A stretch of DNA of 64,000 nucleotides. It comes from Pohlia nutans (lineage: Eukaryota > Streptophyta > Bryopsida > Bryales > Mniaceae). The translations under genes and the position numbers were made by a program. Shown here piece by piece: positions 54,011 through 64,000 of this stretch (positions are counted from its first letter, which is position 1; each line of letters opens with the position of its first letter). The notes below the pieces were generated by a model. That model did not search any database, was not told where the DNA came from, and saw nothing but the letters and a program-made list of their open reading frames with translations. The stretch is taken from positions 17,825,955-17,889,954 of the forward strand of contig CM040102.1 of NCBI GenBank assembly GCA_022496805.1, given 5' to 3'.

Positions 54011-57000
54011 ATGGCGCTCGGGAGGATGGACTCCACGCTGGATCCTTACAACATCGAGCTCCAGAAGGTGAGTGAGTTCGCGCCCACCGCACAGCTTCAT
54101 TGATTGAATCGCGCGGCCTACTTTTAACATTCAAATTCGGTTCGTTTAGATCACGCTGTCCGATCAGCTTCAGATTTCCACCATTCAGCCGTTTCCTCGT
54201 GGTTTTGATCCGGCGTCCGCTGGCTTGCTGTGGAGCTTTGATGATTTCTTTTCTTCCATTTTCACTCATTCTATGGCATTTCCGACTCTCTGAGGCTTGG
54301 GGGTTTAGGTGTGGGTTCGCAATTTAAAAGTCTGGATTTCTCTGTGGTCTGTTCATAAACAAATGCCGTGGTCCAAATAACTTCCCCGCTCAAAGTCACA
54401 GTAGAAAACGTACTGTATACTAACACCCGGAATGATGAATTTTTCTTTTTTGGTGTGGAATTACTGGACCCGATTTTGTTTTGTCGTTAGATCGCTGATA
54501 CAGTCGTGGTGTTCTGTACATTTGCAGCAATCCTCTGTTCTGTTGGCGCCGCCGCAAAGGGTAAGTAGGCTACTGGACTCTCTCTACCTGCAATTGATGA
54601 GCATTAGCGCCGTGTACGTGTATCAATGTCGTCAGATGCTAACCTAAGTGAACGCAGGAGTGGAGTTAGTTTCCGATAAGTCTCACCAATTCTAACTTCG
54701 ATTCGGGTGTGAAGGGCGCTGACGGCGAGCGCGCTGCGGACTTGGAAGCATGGCTGCCCATCACTGCCGCAGACCGGCACGCCAATTGGAAGCACGCGGC
54801 GTTCCACAACGTGACGGCCATGATGGGGGCCGGGGTTCTGGCTTTGCCCAACGCCATGGTCTATCTCACATGGTAGGTACCTTCCCGGGGAATCATCACT
54901 GCATTCATTCAAGAGGATTCCGCTGGGCCTCATGTTTTGTGTTTCGCACCTTCGAGTGGGTCGTCCGGGGACATTCGCTTGTTTAGTCACTGATTTCTAC
55001 CAACACATGCAATGTTCTTCATTGACGGGTGGTGATGGAAAATGTAGCCCCGTACGTTTTTAGATGACGAATCCAATTGCTACGTAACTTGCGATTTGAA
55101 AGTTACATAAGAATGAATGATGCGCGCAAGGTAACTCAGATCGGTCGAGGGATTTGCCATGCATCGTGTGGTCTGACATCCATGTACATGATGTTTGTTG
55201 GATGGGATTGGATGATGGGGTGTGTGTGCCTACTGCAGGGGTCCCGGGCTGTTGATGCTCATCTTGTCATGGGTGATCACGCTGTTCACGCTGTGGCAGA
55301 TGGTGGAAATGCACGAGGCTGTGCCGGGGAGGCGGTTCGACAGATACCACGAGCTGGGGCAGGAAGCGTTCGGGCCCAAGCTGGGGCTGTGGATTGTGGT
55401 GCCGTTGCAGTTGGTGGTGGAGGTGGGCGTGGACATCGTGTACATGGTGACGGCCGGCAAATCGCTGGAGCACGCGTACTCCATCACGTGCGGCCAGCAT
55501 TGCCACTTGCAGGATAACATCGTGTTCTGGATCTTCCTGTTCGCCCTCGTCCAGCTGGTGCTCGCGCAGCTTCCCAACTTCAACTCCATAGCCGGCATCT
55601 CGCTCGCAGCCGCCATCATGTCCATCAGGTAAGTTCCCCACCCTCTTAATGGTCATTTTCACGCCAGCCCACTCCCGTTTAAGTGCTCCAGTCAATCATT
55701 CGGAAGCTAACAGTCAACTTTACAGCAACTTTCAAAACAAATTGCTATTGTTCAAAAACGTTCGAAACCCGGGTATCTCTATTCATTGTCCTAAGAATGT
55801 AGGGTACTATTTTTTCTTTCCATTGGTACATTTATTACAACGTTCGCTTCCTGTCGATTTTTGAATAATCATCATAATCAGTAACTTGGTAGTTAGCGTT
55901 GAATTGTTACAGCTATTCGACCATAGCGTGGGCGATTCCAGCTCACTACGGCCACACGCTTCCAGGAGGCATCCAGTTGCTGCGGCCGGTGAGCTACGGC
56001 GTGCCGCAATTCACGCCCGTGGAGATCGTGGCTCCCGGGGGCGCGAAGCTGCAGGCAGTTCCCGACGACTTGACGAGTGCGGATCGTTGGTTCGGGGCGT
56101 TCACGGCGCTGGGAACGATGGCCTTCGCGTACGCAGGCCACAACGTGGTGTTGGAGATCCAGTCCACGCTTCCGTCCACGCCCCAGGAGCCATCAAAGGT
56201 CGCCATGTGGCGCGGCGTGAAAGTTGCGTACGGGGTTGTGGCCGCGGGATACTTCCCAGTGGCCTTGATCGGGTACTGGGCTTACGGGAACCAAGTGACG
56301 GACGACATCATCACGTTCGTGTCGCGACCCACTTGGCTGGTGGTCATCGCCAATTTGATGGTGGTGGTTCACGTCGTTGGAAGCTACCAGGTCAGTGCCG
56401 CGCATGCATGCATGCATTCAGATCCATTCGAACTACCGGTTTTCTTTACAGTAGTTCCATCAGAGGTTCGCGACTGACATGTGAGCTACGGCGCGCGATT
56501 CAGGTTCTGTTTGAACATTAATTCTGAACAGTATTTTTGAGGTTGCAATTCACGTTCCCGTTGATGAATGCAGATATACGCGATGCCGGTGTACGACATG
56601 CTGGAATCCACCCTGGTGGGGCACTTGAAGTTCAAGCCGTCCACGCTTCTTCGACTGGTCACGCGCTCTATCTACGTCGGCTTCACGATGTTCATAGCCA
56701 TGACGTTCCCGTTCTTTTCAGCTCTTCTGGGATTCTTCGGGGGCTTCGCTTTCTCTCCGACCACTTACTTCGTACGTAGACTCCGTTGACCTCGCTCCCA
56801 CCTTTTTCTTTATTCACGCTAGCCTCGCTGGTGTGATTGATCACATCTGATTCTAATCACCCCCAATCAACTGCATTCAGAATGTATGCGTCTAGTTTTG
56901 TTGTCTTGCAGTCCGAAAATAATATCAAGAATTTTCAGGGACTGATCCTACTGAGTAATGTACTATGTGGTGTGCAGTTGCCTTCAATCATGTGGCTGAT

Positions 57001-57349
57001 GATCTATCGGCCGAGTCCGTTGAGCCGGACTTGGATCCTGAACTGGGTACGTAATCTTGCTAGCTGACGTATCGGCTTTTAATTTCCCGAATGGGTTCAA
57101 CAGCGTAGGTTTCCTGTTCAATGTGATTATGGCAGGCCTCAGTGAATTTGTTGTGGTAACTATGAGATCAACATGTAGAGTGAGGAAGTGTGGCATCGAT
57201 CATTGACTGAAGCTACGATCATTGATTGGAATGTAAATGTGCAGGGAGTGATCGTGTTCGGTGTGATTCTGATGGTTTTGTCAACTATCGGTGGCTTTCG
57301 GTCGCTGATGGTAGAAGCAAAGGGATTCCATTTCTATAAAACATCATGA
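54011..57349 (+). CDS. LHT-like amino acid transporter (AAAP family)
   Basis: A proton-coupled amino acid permease of the lysine-histidine-transporter type, expected in the plasma membrane. Eight exons with GT-AG introns: 54011-54067, 54528-54560, 54715-54872, 55239-55628, 55913-56390, 56574-56771, 56978-57046, 57245-57349; total 1488 nt, 495 codons plus stop, with phases consistent. The soluble N-terminus ([14 protein letters not shown]) leads to [18 protein letters not shown], the first membrane segment motif of the family. About ten to eleven hydrophobic segments follow, with [36 protein letters not shown] and PVYDMLE, all LHT signatures. The C-terminus ends FHFYKTS. At 495 residues it is longer than typical LHTs (about 440), mainly in the N-terminal part and the loop after exon 5 starts. 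Codons are GC-rich compared with the surroundings. Exon 2 (33 nt) is the least certain. Confidence 0.93.
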
Positions 57350-57628
57350 CCGTGCCTTACATTTTCTATATCTCCGGGGTACGGACGGGTATGCATGCAC
57401 AAGTTTCTTTGTTTTTCTTCATGTTGTGGCACGTTTCCAGGCGATTACAGTGTAAAATATGAGTCATCTGCGTTGAATGAAAGTGGGGCCATGAGCTGTG
57501 CTGTGCTGTTCAGTAAGCTTCATGCATTGTAGTTGTGTACAGTACTTGGAGATTCATCTTCATGTTGTCAATGGACGAAACTCGTCTGCCTCTGCTTAAG
57601 AAAATGAGAAATTGAGAGAACGTAGGGT
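57350..57628 (+). other. 3' flank of the LHT-like gene
   Basis: Presumed 3' UTR and flank up to the TTAA-family copy; no ORF of note. Confidence 0.4.
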
Positions 57629-58197
57629 TTAACCCCTAAACGTCCTCACCCCTCTCCAGATTTTGAGAATTTCAAGGATGTCTTATAAAATGTAACTAAG
57701 AGAGATATTTTGAACTTGATATATAAATAAAGTTGTATATTATGAATTTTTATTCTATTTATATGGTTAGCTCTATGATTGCTACTACCAATGATTTTGT
57801 TTAAAATTTGAAACGTAAATTCAAAATTCTTTTGTATGTCCATTACGAGTAAGATATTGACAATTTGTGAATGAAATTTGATGCTATTGGTTGAAGTGGT
57901 TGAAAAGTGTAGTGATTTTGGAGATGTTTTGGTTGCTTAATTTTATGAGTTGCCTTTTTTAAGAGCACGTGTACACTGAGATCTTCAAATTTTTGGGTAA
58001 GTAATTACAACATGAAATGAGGCATTAAAATTTCACAAATTATCCCCTTTCTAATCGGATCACACATGCATGAAGTTAACCTCCCATAAAATATACGATA
58101 AATAATCCACACTGCAAAAAAAATCAATGATGGATGAGAAATTTGTGTTTTATTTTGTACATTGTTCACTTTCTGGACGATTGGACGTTAGGAGTAG
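57629..58197 (+). mobile_element. TTAA family, subfamily C copy, 280 bp after the LHT-like gene
   Basis: TTAA-CCCCTAAACGTCCTCACCC at the left. The right end is decayed (GGACGTTAGGAGTAGAA near 58183-58199). The interior aligns with 48205-48786. Confidence 0.75.
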
Positions 58198-58700
58198 AAA
58201 GTTCTACTGAATTCTTTGAGACCATGGCTAGTGGTCCTCCTATTCTAATCAATAGAGTTTACCGAAAAGTCAGCTCAAAGAGGAAAGTTTTAGCAAACTC
58301 CTCTTGAACTCCTCTTGAACTCATATGGAAATATAAATAGACCAACAACTAGTTCACGATGAGTTGGGAGACAATCAAAAGCAAGCCACTGCCATTATTC
58401 TCCACACCTCGTAATGACTCCTACACCTCCTACCAAAGCTCCAAGCCCATGGCCCACAAGAGGACAAGTTATGACACGACACTATTCAACTCAACTGTAG
58501 CTGAAAAGAGAGGTTAGAAGGAGGTTGAAAAGGGAGGTTCCCTGGCCTTCTTTTCGGTTAACTCTAATATTAAAAAAATGTTACGTGCCAAATTAAAACT
58601 TTTAGCTACTTTTTTGCTCAAATTTAATGAATACAAATAATATTGCTGAGTAAGCCAATTGACAATGACAATAGACTTGAATGACTCCCAATACAAAGAT
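58198..58700. other. Spacer before the LINE, nothing recognised
   Basis: No gene supported. The LINE 5' end is not sharply defined and may begin anywhere in the last 150 bp of this stretch. Confidence 0.35.
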
Positions 58701-58729
58701 CTGCTGAGGCGCTTCCTAAGGGTGACCAG

Positions 58730-60515
58730 ACGCACGCGCAATCTATTCGGGACGGGTTTACTCCCACGAATGTTACTGCACAGTCAACATGCGAGGAGAT
58801 TCCGGAGTTGGTACTTTCTTCAGAAGAACTAGCGATTTTCGACTCTTTCCAAGTAGCTGCTACTAAGCTTACAGTCCTAGGACAGTTACCGAGACCTAGC
58901 CCTGGTTTTTCCGCTCTTATAGAGTGGGCCAAGTCCTCTCTCCATGAATCTTTCAAAGCTTGCTCTCTGATCGGTAATGGATTTTTTAAAGTTTCTTTTC
59001 ACACAGAGGAGGGCACTCAACACGCTCTTTTTCGAGCATTTTTCTTGGATGGTCGAGAGGTTCTTTTCTCCCCTAAGAATCCAAATTTTTCATCGGAGAA
59101 CCCGGCCTCTTCTTTAACCCTCAAACATCCAGTCTAGATTCAATTTTTGGGTCTAGCATTGCCATACAGGAATGAATCTTGTATCACCATTCTTGGCAGT
59201 AAATATGGTAGAGTCATCTTCTTTGAAGATTCTCTTTTCTATGTTGGCAAAACTTCCGGGCTTCGCAACAAGGTTTTTGTCAAAGATTCTATGGTCATAC
59301 CAGATAGAATCCATTTAAGGGGTGACGCTCCTGGTATCTTCAGAGAACATAAAGTTCTTGTAACTGGAAACTCCAATCAATGCGCCAAGTGCGGAAAATC
59401 GGGGCATAACTCAAAGAACTGTTATGACATGGTTCTTGACTCAGCAAAGAATTGTAGAAATAACCCGCAACCAAAAAACGATAATCGCGTTCATGAGCGT
59501 CCTATCTCCCCTTAGAGGGACAGATCCAAAGGTCATCCTAGGGATCGCAATCGTTCTCAAGGTAAACATAATCTTGTCTCTCTGCGTAGACGAGATTAGA
59601 ATGATATTCGATCTAACCAGAACGCCAATACCTTAGCCAGACACCGTGACCCAAGAAGATGACTTCTATCGGATCTTGGCAAATCTGCAAATACCAAAAC
59701 TCAGCTTGACCTTCAGTGAAAGAAAAAAGAATAACAAAAGATATTACCACCAGTAGCACACATCGATTTTGAAGAAGTTAATTCAATTCCTCAACCATTG
59801 AATGAAAAGGGCTCTAAATCTTCCTCAACCACGCCCCCTTGCAAGGACAACCCCCTTGTAGGCTTGTTTGCTAGGCCGATCTTATGCGCTCCCATCCTGT
59901 TAGTGGCAGTACAACCTCAAGAATCTAATCAAGAGGCTCAAATCAATAGTCCCTTATTGCATGGTTTTAGTCAAGCACAGCTAGACTCTTCTTCGACTCC
60001 ACCATTGTTGGTTTATTCTACCCTTCCAGGAAAGAATCTTCCTCAATTGGAAAGCAACCCATTACAACCATCCTTCACTTTTGGCTCATTTGATAGCCAA
60101 ACTGATGTGCAAAAGGTTTTATCTCGCAGCCCGATTAAGTGAAATAAGTGAAAACTGAGATCCCACCTCCTCCAAACAATTAGTGAAGCCCACGGAGGAG
60201 GGATCTCAGTTTTCATTTATTTGGTATAAAAATCCTTCTCAGCCGTCTAAGGTAGAGCCAAGAAAACTTTCTTCTGACCTACTTAACTCTCTTCAAAATT
60301 TGCCACAGTGGGATCATAAGGCTTCCACTATTTCCAGATTTTTTTGGAAAGCTGCAGAGTTACTCCACCTCCTTAACACCCAAGTTAGAAGGGGTAGGAT
60401 CTTTCCATCACTCCTAACATGTGTCGGAACCACTCAGAATTTTGTAGCTATCAGAATTCTAACCGAGAGTGACTCTCCCTTAAAGCATCCGGTAGCTACA
60501 GTATGCGTCAGCTAA
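58730..60515 (+). pseudogene. LINE ORF1: DUF4283-like and CCHC zinc-knuckle protein, stops and frameshifts
   Basis: The nucleic-acid-binding protein of plant L1 elements. A DUF4283-type domain spans the amber at 59135-59137: before it comes GNGFFKVSFHTEEGTQHALF, after it FLGLALPYRNES and KVFVKDSM. The stop TAG stands where a Trp codon is expected (H-P-V-W-I/V), so one G-to-A change explains it. A CCHC zinc knuckle (CAKCGKSGHNSKNC) lies at about 59380-59421. After 59515 the sequence breaks into short frames (59798-60142, 60183-60515), Ser/Pro/Gln-rich as in a linker. Confidence 0.8.
60149..60215. repeat. 22-bp inverted repeat in the LINE ORF1 tail
   Basis: Arms 60149-60170 and 60194-60215 (TGAAAACTGAGATCCC core) pair at 21 of 22 positions around a 23-nt loop. 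It could form an RNA hairpin in the LINE transcript or mark a local inverted duplication. Confidence 0.85.
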
Positions 60516-61207
60516 CGGTTCTGGAAAGTCAAGCCAACTAGAATTCAGATGAGGCAAAGGAGTTACTTATTAATGAGACTTCCCTCTCTTTGAGAAATGT
60601 CATCGTTAATAAGCACAATCAATATAATCCCATTCGTCAATGGAAGGATGCTACGTGGTACTTTAAATGGCTTGATGATGGAAAGGGGGGTAGCCACTCT
60701 GTGATTATTCCCTTTGTAGCTCTCATTACTAAAAATTTATCCCTACAAAACCGGAACGTCATAAGTGGATGCACATTCCTCCGGCTCTTAAATCCCATAT
60801 ACTTACAACGGCAAAAGGGAAAGCTTTCTACACTTCCCCGACTCACTGATGGCTGATTTAACAAACTTGCTAGGCCGCCTAGGCGATCACCTCTATGTGA
60901 GTCTATGAAGTGAGGAAATCTATGGGAATTTCTCGTTGGAAAAACATAACAACCTATGAGCCTACTACTAGGCCATCTGGTCACCTAACTCGATCACCTG
61001 GCAGGATCATCTGGTGGCCTTAAATTGTGTGATTTAGATCACCCTAAACTCATCTGGCAAGACCATCTGGCACCCTTAAATGTGATTTGTGTGACCCAAT
61101 TGCTGATTAAGGAATTTGAATTAAATCAGAGTAATAATCCAAGCAACTAACTAAAATGCATGCTTCAATTAATTAGACTATGACATCATTAACTTTCTTA
61201 GACTGGA

Positions 61208-61960
61208 ATGACAGTCACAAATTTAATTCTCACCTCCTGGAAAGTCCGCACCCTAGGGCAGGGCGTTCAAGGAATCCGAAGGCGTTGTGAGATTTGGAAT
61301 TTCTTACATAGAGCTCTTCCACAACCCAATATTATTTTGTTTCAAGAGCATTACTATCCAATGGAGGATTGCTTGTCGCAAACAATGCAACTACAGTTCA
61401 AAGGTGGATCCAACATTTGGAATAATGCTCTCTAGCTATGATGCTAATGGAGCCAGATTCTCTGGCGGCACGCGGATCTCTATCTAGCGAGACCTCTCCA
61501 ACCTCTTGGTTGATAGCATTGTGCTTATAGAAGGGAGAACACAGTACGTAATTTTTAAAATTCATGGCACCCTCGTAGGTATTTTGAATATGTACGCTCC
61601 TACCACAACTGGCAAACGAACAAACTTTTGGAATCAAGTGGCCTATATAATTTTCCTGCTGCGGAGTGGATAGTATCTGGTGATTTCAACATGACGGAAC
61701 TCCCAGGGGATAGAAGTCAAGGTTTTAACTCTAAAAACATGACTAATAGAGAACAAAACGCATGGTCAAGATTAGCTATGCTGTTGGGAGTGAGGATGTT
61801 TATTATGCCCAGGAGTATAGAAAGATCGGCACCAAGTACTTCACTTGGTGCAGGGAGAACCATACTCCCTATTGGTCACTACTCGATCGTTACTATACCT
61901 CAGGCAATCTCCGAGCCAAGGGAGGCACACACGGGACCTGGCCACATCTAGCCCACATCT
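61208..61960 (+). pseudogene. LINE ORF2 endonuclease domain, frameshifted
   Basis: APE-type endonuclease that nicks target DNA. The motifs NLILTSWKVRTLGQG (relatives N-V-R-G), IILFQEHYY (catalytic Glu) and WIVSGDFNM (Asp/Asn) are visible in order but in different frames, so the domain is broken. 60516-61207 between ORF1 and this domain holds only short frames. Confidence 0.8.
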
Positions 61961-61980
61961 GAGATCACACATCTATTTTT

Positions 61981-63477
61981 TTGTCGATCCCTTTTCGGAA
62001 AAGAACTTTTTCCTCTCATATTTTTTTCAATAAGAGCCTCCTTGGCAATGAGGAGGCCATGGATACGTTCTCCAAAGCCTGGAAAGACGCGATGCAATTT
62101 CCAGGGGATCATTACATAGGCACTCGGGTTACTGTGGCTCTTGAACATGTGAGAAGAGTGAATGACCAAATTTCTAAAGATAATAAAAGGAAAGCGAGGG
62201 CTCTATATGCGGACCAATTTAAGGCGGTGGAGGATGCTAAAGCAAACCTTCAATTAGATTGGTCCAATTTAGAGGCTTGGTCCAAACTTTATGCGGCCCA
62301 AACGGCTCTTGAGGACCAACGCTTACAAAAACTTGAGGTCACCAAGAATGCTTTGGCTGCCAAATGGATTCAAGTTGGAGACCGATGCTCGAAGGAATTC
62401 TTTGAATTCCACAAGTACAGGAAAGCAAAGACCATCATTTTCGAGCTCATGGACTCTAGGAGATCCCTTACAGATGAAGCAAACATCATTAATTACATAC
62501 AGTCGTACTACGTGAGCCTCTATACTAATGATATCATATTCAACAATAACCTTCAAGCCAGAGAGAAATTTCTCTCCAGCGTTCCCTCCCGGGTGACGCA
62601 AGCTATGAATGACAAGTTAATCTTAGAGATTTCTATCTCTGAAGTCTCCACTGCGCTCAAAGACATACCCACTGACAAAGCGCCAGGTCACGATACTATT
62701 CCAAAAGAATTAATCCAAGAGCTTTGGGACGACATAGGGGAGGACTTATTGGACTTCATCCGTGAGGCGTTGAACAAAGGAGAGATCACAAAATCCATAA
62801 AGTATGGATTGACATCTCTCATTCCTAAGGAAGGTACTTTAACTCTCATTAAAAACTTCCAACCCATTTTAGTCCTCTCAACCACTTATATATTGAATGC
62901 TAAGACTCTTGCTAATAGGATCCAGCCTATCCTCCCTAGTTGTATTCAAGATACACAGAGAAATTTTGTAAAAGAAAGGAATATCCTAGATAATGTCCTT
63001 TTGGCTACGAAATCTGTCTATTATACTTGTGAAAGCAATCAAGATACTGTCATTCTATTATTGGACTTTGAAAAGGCTTACGATTGAGTAAATTGGTCTT
63101 TTCTAGAGGCAACCATGATAAAACTCGGGTTCTTGAAGAAATGGGTCTCATGGACATCTGCTCTTTACAATGATGTTTATTCTTACATTTTAGTTAATGG
63201 CAAGAAGCTCCTTCCCTTCCCAGTACAACATTCAGTAAGGGAGGGCTGTCCAATGGCGCCCTACTTCTACATGTTCTTTGTTGATGTCCTCAGCTATATG
63301 GTAAATGATCATGTTTATAACATTCAAGGCTTGAGGCTTCCGGATGGGTCTATTGTTCGGATCCAAAGCTTCACTGACGATACAACTATGTTTTTACAAG
63401 GTAGTCTTGATAATCTCCAAAGAGCTTATAATGTCATCAAATTATTTTGTCAAGCCTCAAGGGCAAAACTTAACTGA
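61981..63477 (+). pseudogene. LINE ORF2 reverse transcriptase domain
   Basis: An open stretch from 61981 to a TGA at 63085-63087 includes the linker (AWKDAMQFPG, KARALYADQFKAVEDA) and the RT fingers (DKAPGHDTIPKELIQEL, LTSLIPKEG, LLLDFEKAYD). After the stop the palm continues (SVREGCPMAPYFYMFFVDVLS), with the catalytic motif F-T-D-D at 63370-63381. Relatives read F-A-D-D, so both Asp are kept. The TGA after KAYD stands where relatives have Arg or Ser. Confidence 0.9.
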
Positions 63478-63559
63478 CACAAATCTTGTGCGCTATGGGT
63501 CTCAAACCACAGTAAGTCTTGGAATTGGGACTAACATAAAGGATTAATATGGCTCAATG

Positions 63560-64000
63560 AAGGTCAACCAACTTGTTATCTAGGCTTCCCATTTGGGAGC
63601 ACTTTGATCCAAGCTGACAAAGACGCCAAGGTGCTTCAGCTTATAAGATTTAAGCTGAACACGTGGTCCAATAGGTCTCTTTCTCTAGTTGCTCGAGTCC
63701 TAGTATCTAACCATGTTATCCTGGCCAATATCTGGTATCTCGCAAGTTATTGCAATTTTTCACGGGGAGTGTTACTTTGGGTCAAAGCACTTGTCCGTAA
63801 TTTTATATGGAGCGGAAAGATGGATGGACAACCCATAGCAAAGGTTGCTTGGAACACAGCTATCATCCCAAACATCAAAGGTCGTATTAAAATTTTTGAT
63901 CCCCTTGCTCAAACTCAAGCATTACTGGCTAAAATGCTAGTAAGAGCTATGGCCCCGGGGTACAAACCCCGAAAGTCCCTTATTAAACATAGGGTTGATA
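63560..64000 (+). pseudogene. LINE ORF2 C-terminal part, runs off the window
   Basis: An open frame without a start includes LNTWSNRSLSLVARVLVSNHVI, NIWYLASYC, VRNFIWSGK and KVAWNTAIIPNIKGRIKIFD, typical of the region after the RT in plant L1 elements. The frame is still open at position 64000. Confidence 0.85.

Larger units (their letters stand above)
58701..64000 (+). mobile_element. L1-type LINE retrotransposon, decayed, runs off the window
   Basis: A non-LTR element with DUF4283/zinc-knuckle ORF1 followed by ORF2 with AP endonuclease and reverse transcriptase, the layout of plant L1 elements. Stops and frame changes occur in both ORFs. The 3' end lies beyond position 64000. Confidence 0.9.

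Noticed and set aside
53773..56417. Long minus-strand frames across the LHT-like gene
   Set aside because: They are antisense shadows of GC-rich exons; the plus-strand splice model explains the region fully.
1..64000. CRISPR array, prokaryotic operon or phage
   Set aside because: No spaced identical repeats of the right size and no operon-like gene spacing. Introns and LTR/LINE elements show eukaryotic nuclear DNA.

Overview
The window is nuclear DNA of a land plant or close streptophyte relative. Three things point there: genes split by GT-AG introns, a plant LHT-type amino acid transporter, and a Ty1/copia element primed by tRNA-iMet together with PIF/Harbinger, hAT, Stowaway and L1-type elements, plus short TTTAGGG-like runs. 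A bacterial-type HslV peptidase gene with introns, and many TTAA-flanked elements resembling piggyBac, fit a non-seed plant or a streptophyte alga better than a flowering plant. The species cannot be named from the sequence. Most of the window is AT-rich and built from mobile elements; only two host protein genes are well supported.

Layout. 1-13 kb: intergenic DNA with an isolated 5S rRNA-like sequence (3837-3956), a palindromic Stowaway-like MITE, a pogo/Emigrant-like MITE, a hAT-like element with an 8-bp target duplication, and about ten copies of a TTAA-bounded family. 13.0-29.6 kb: a Ty1/copia element with 165-bp LTRs, split inside its RNase H region by an 11.37-kb PIF/Harbinger element (17621-28990, target duplication TAA). 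That insert carries a Myb/NAM-associated-type gene and, convergently, a long open transposase whose expected catalytic glutamate is valine. It also holds five TTAA-family copies or fragments, two of which share a 277-bp inverted duplication. 29.6-36.4 kb: a very AT-rich block with a less AT-rich island (an unidentified ORF and telomere-like runs) and a possible 2OG-Fe(II) oxygenase fragment. 36.5-40.3 kb: a decayed Ty3/gypsy pol on the minus strand.

42.0-45.3 kb: the HslV gene, modelled in eight exons (258 codons, mitochondrial-type N-terminus). One exon is only 5 nt and is needed to keep the frame. hAT-like MITEs lie upstream and in intron 1, and a Stowaway MITE in intron 6. 45.9-52.2 kb: Tourist-like MITEs and a chain of TTAA-family elements that share their boundary TTAA. 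54.0-57.35 kb: an eight-exon LHT-like transporter gene of 495 codons. 58.7-64.0 kb: a decayed L1-type LINE (DUF4283/zinc-knuckle ORF1, endonuclease, reverse transcriptase) that runs off the right edge.

The host genes show no functional link to each other. The strongest signal is transposon history: roughly two dozen TTAA-family copies in at least six subfamilies with no transposase in view, nested insertions with readable target duplications, and MITEs colonising the introns and flank of the HslV gene.
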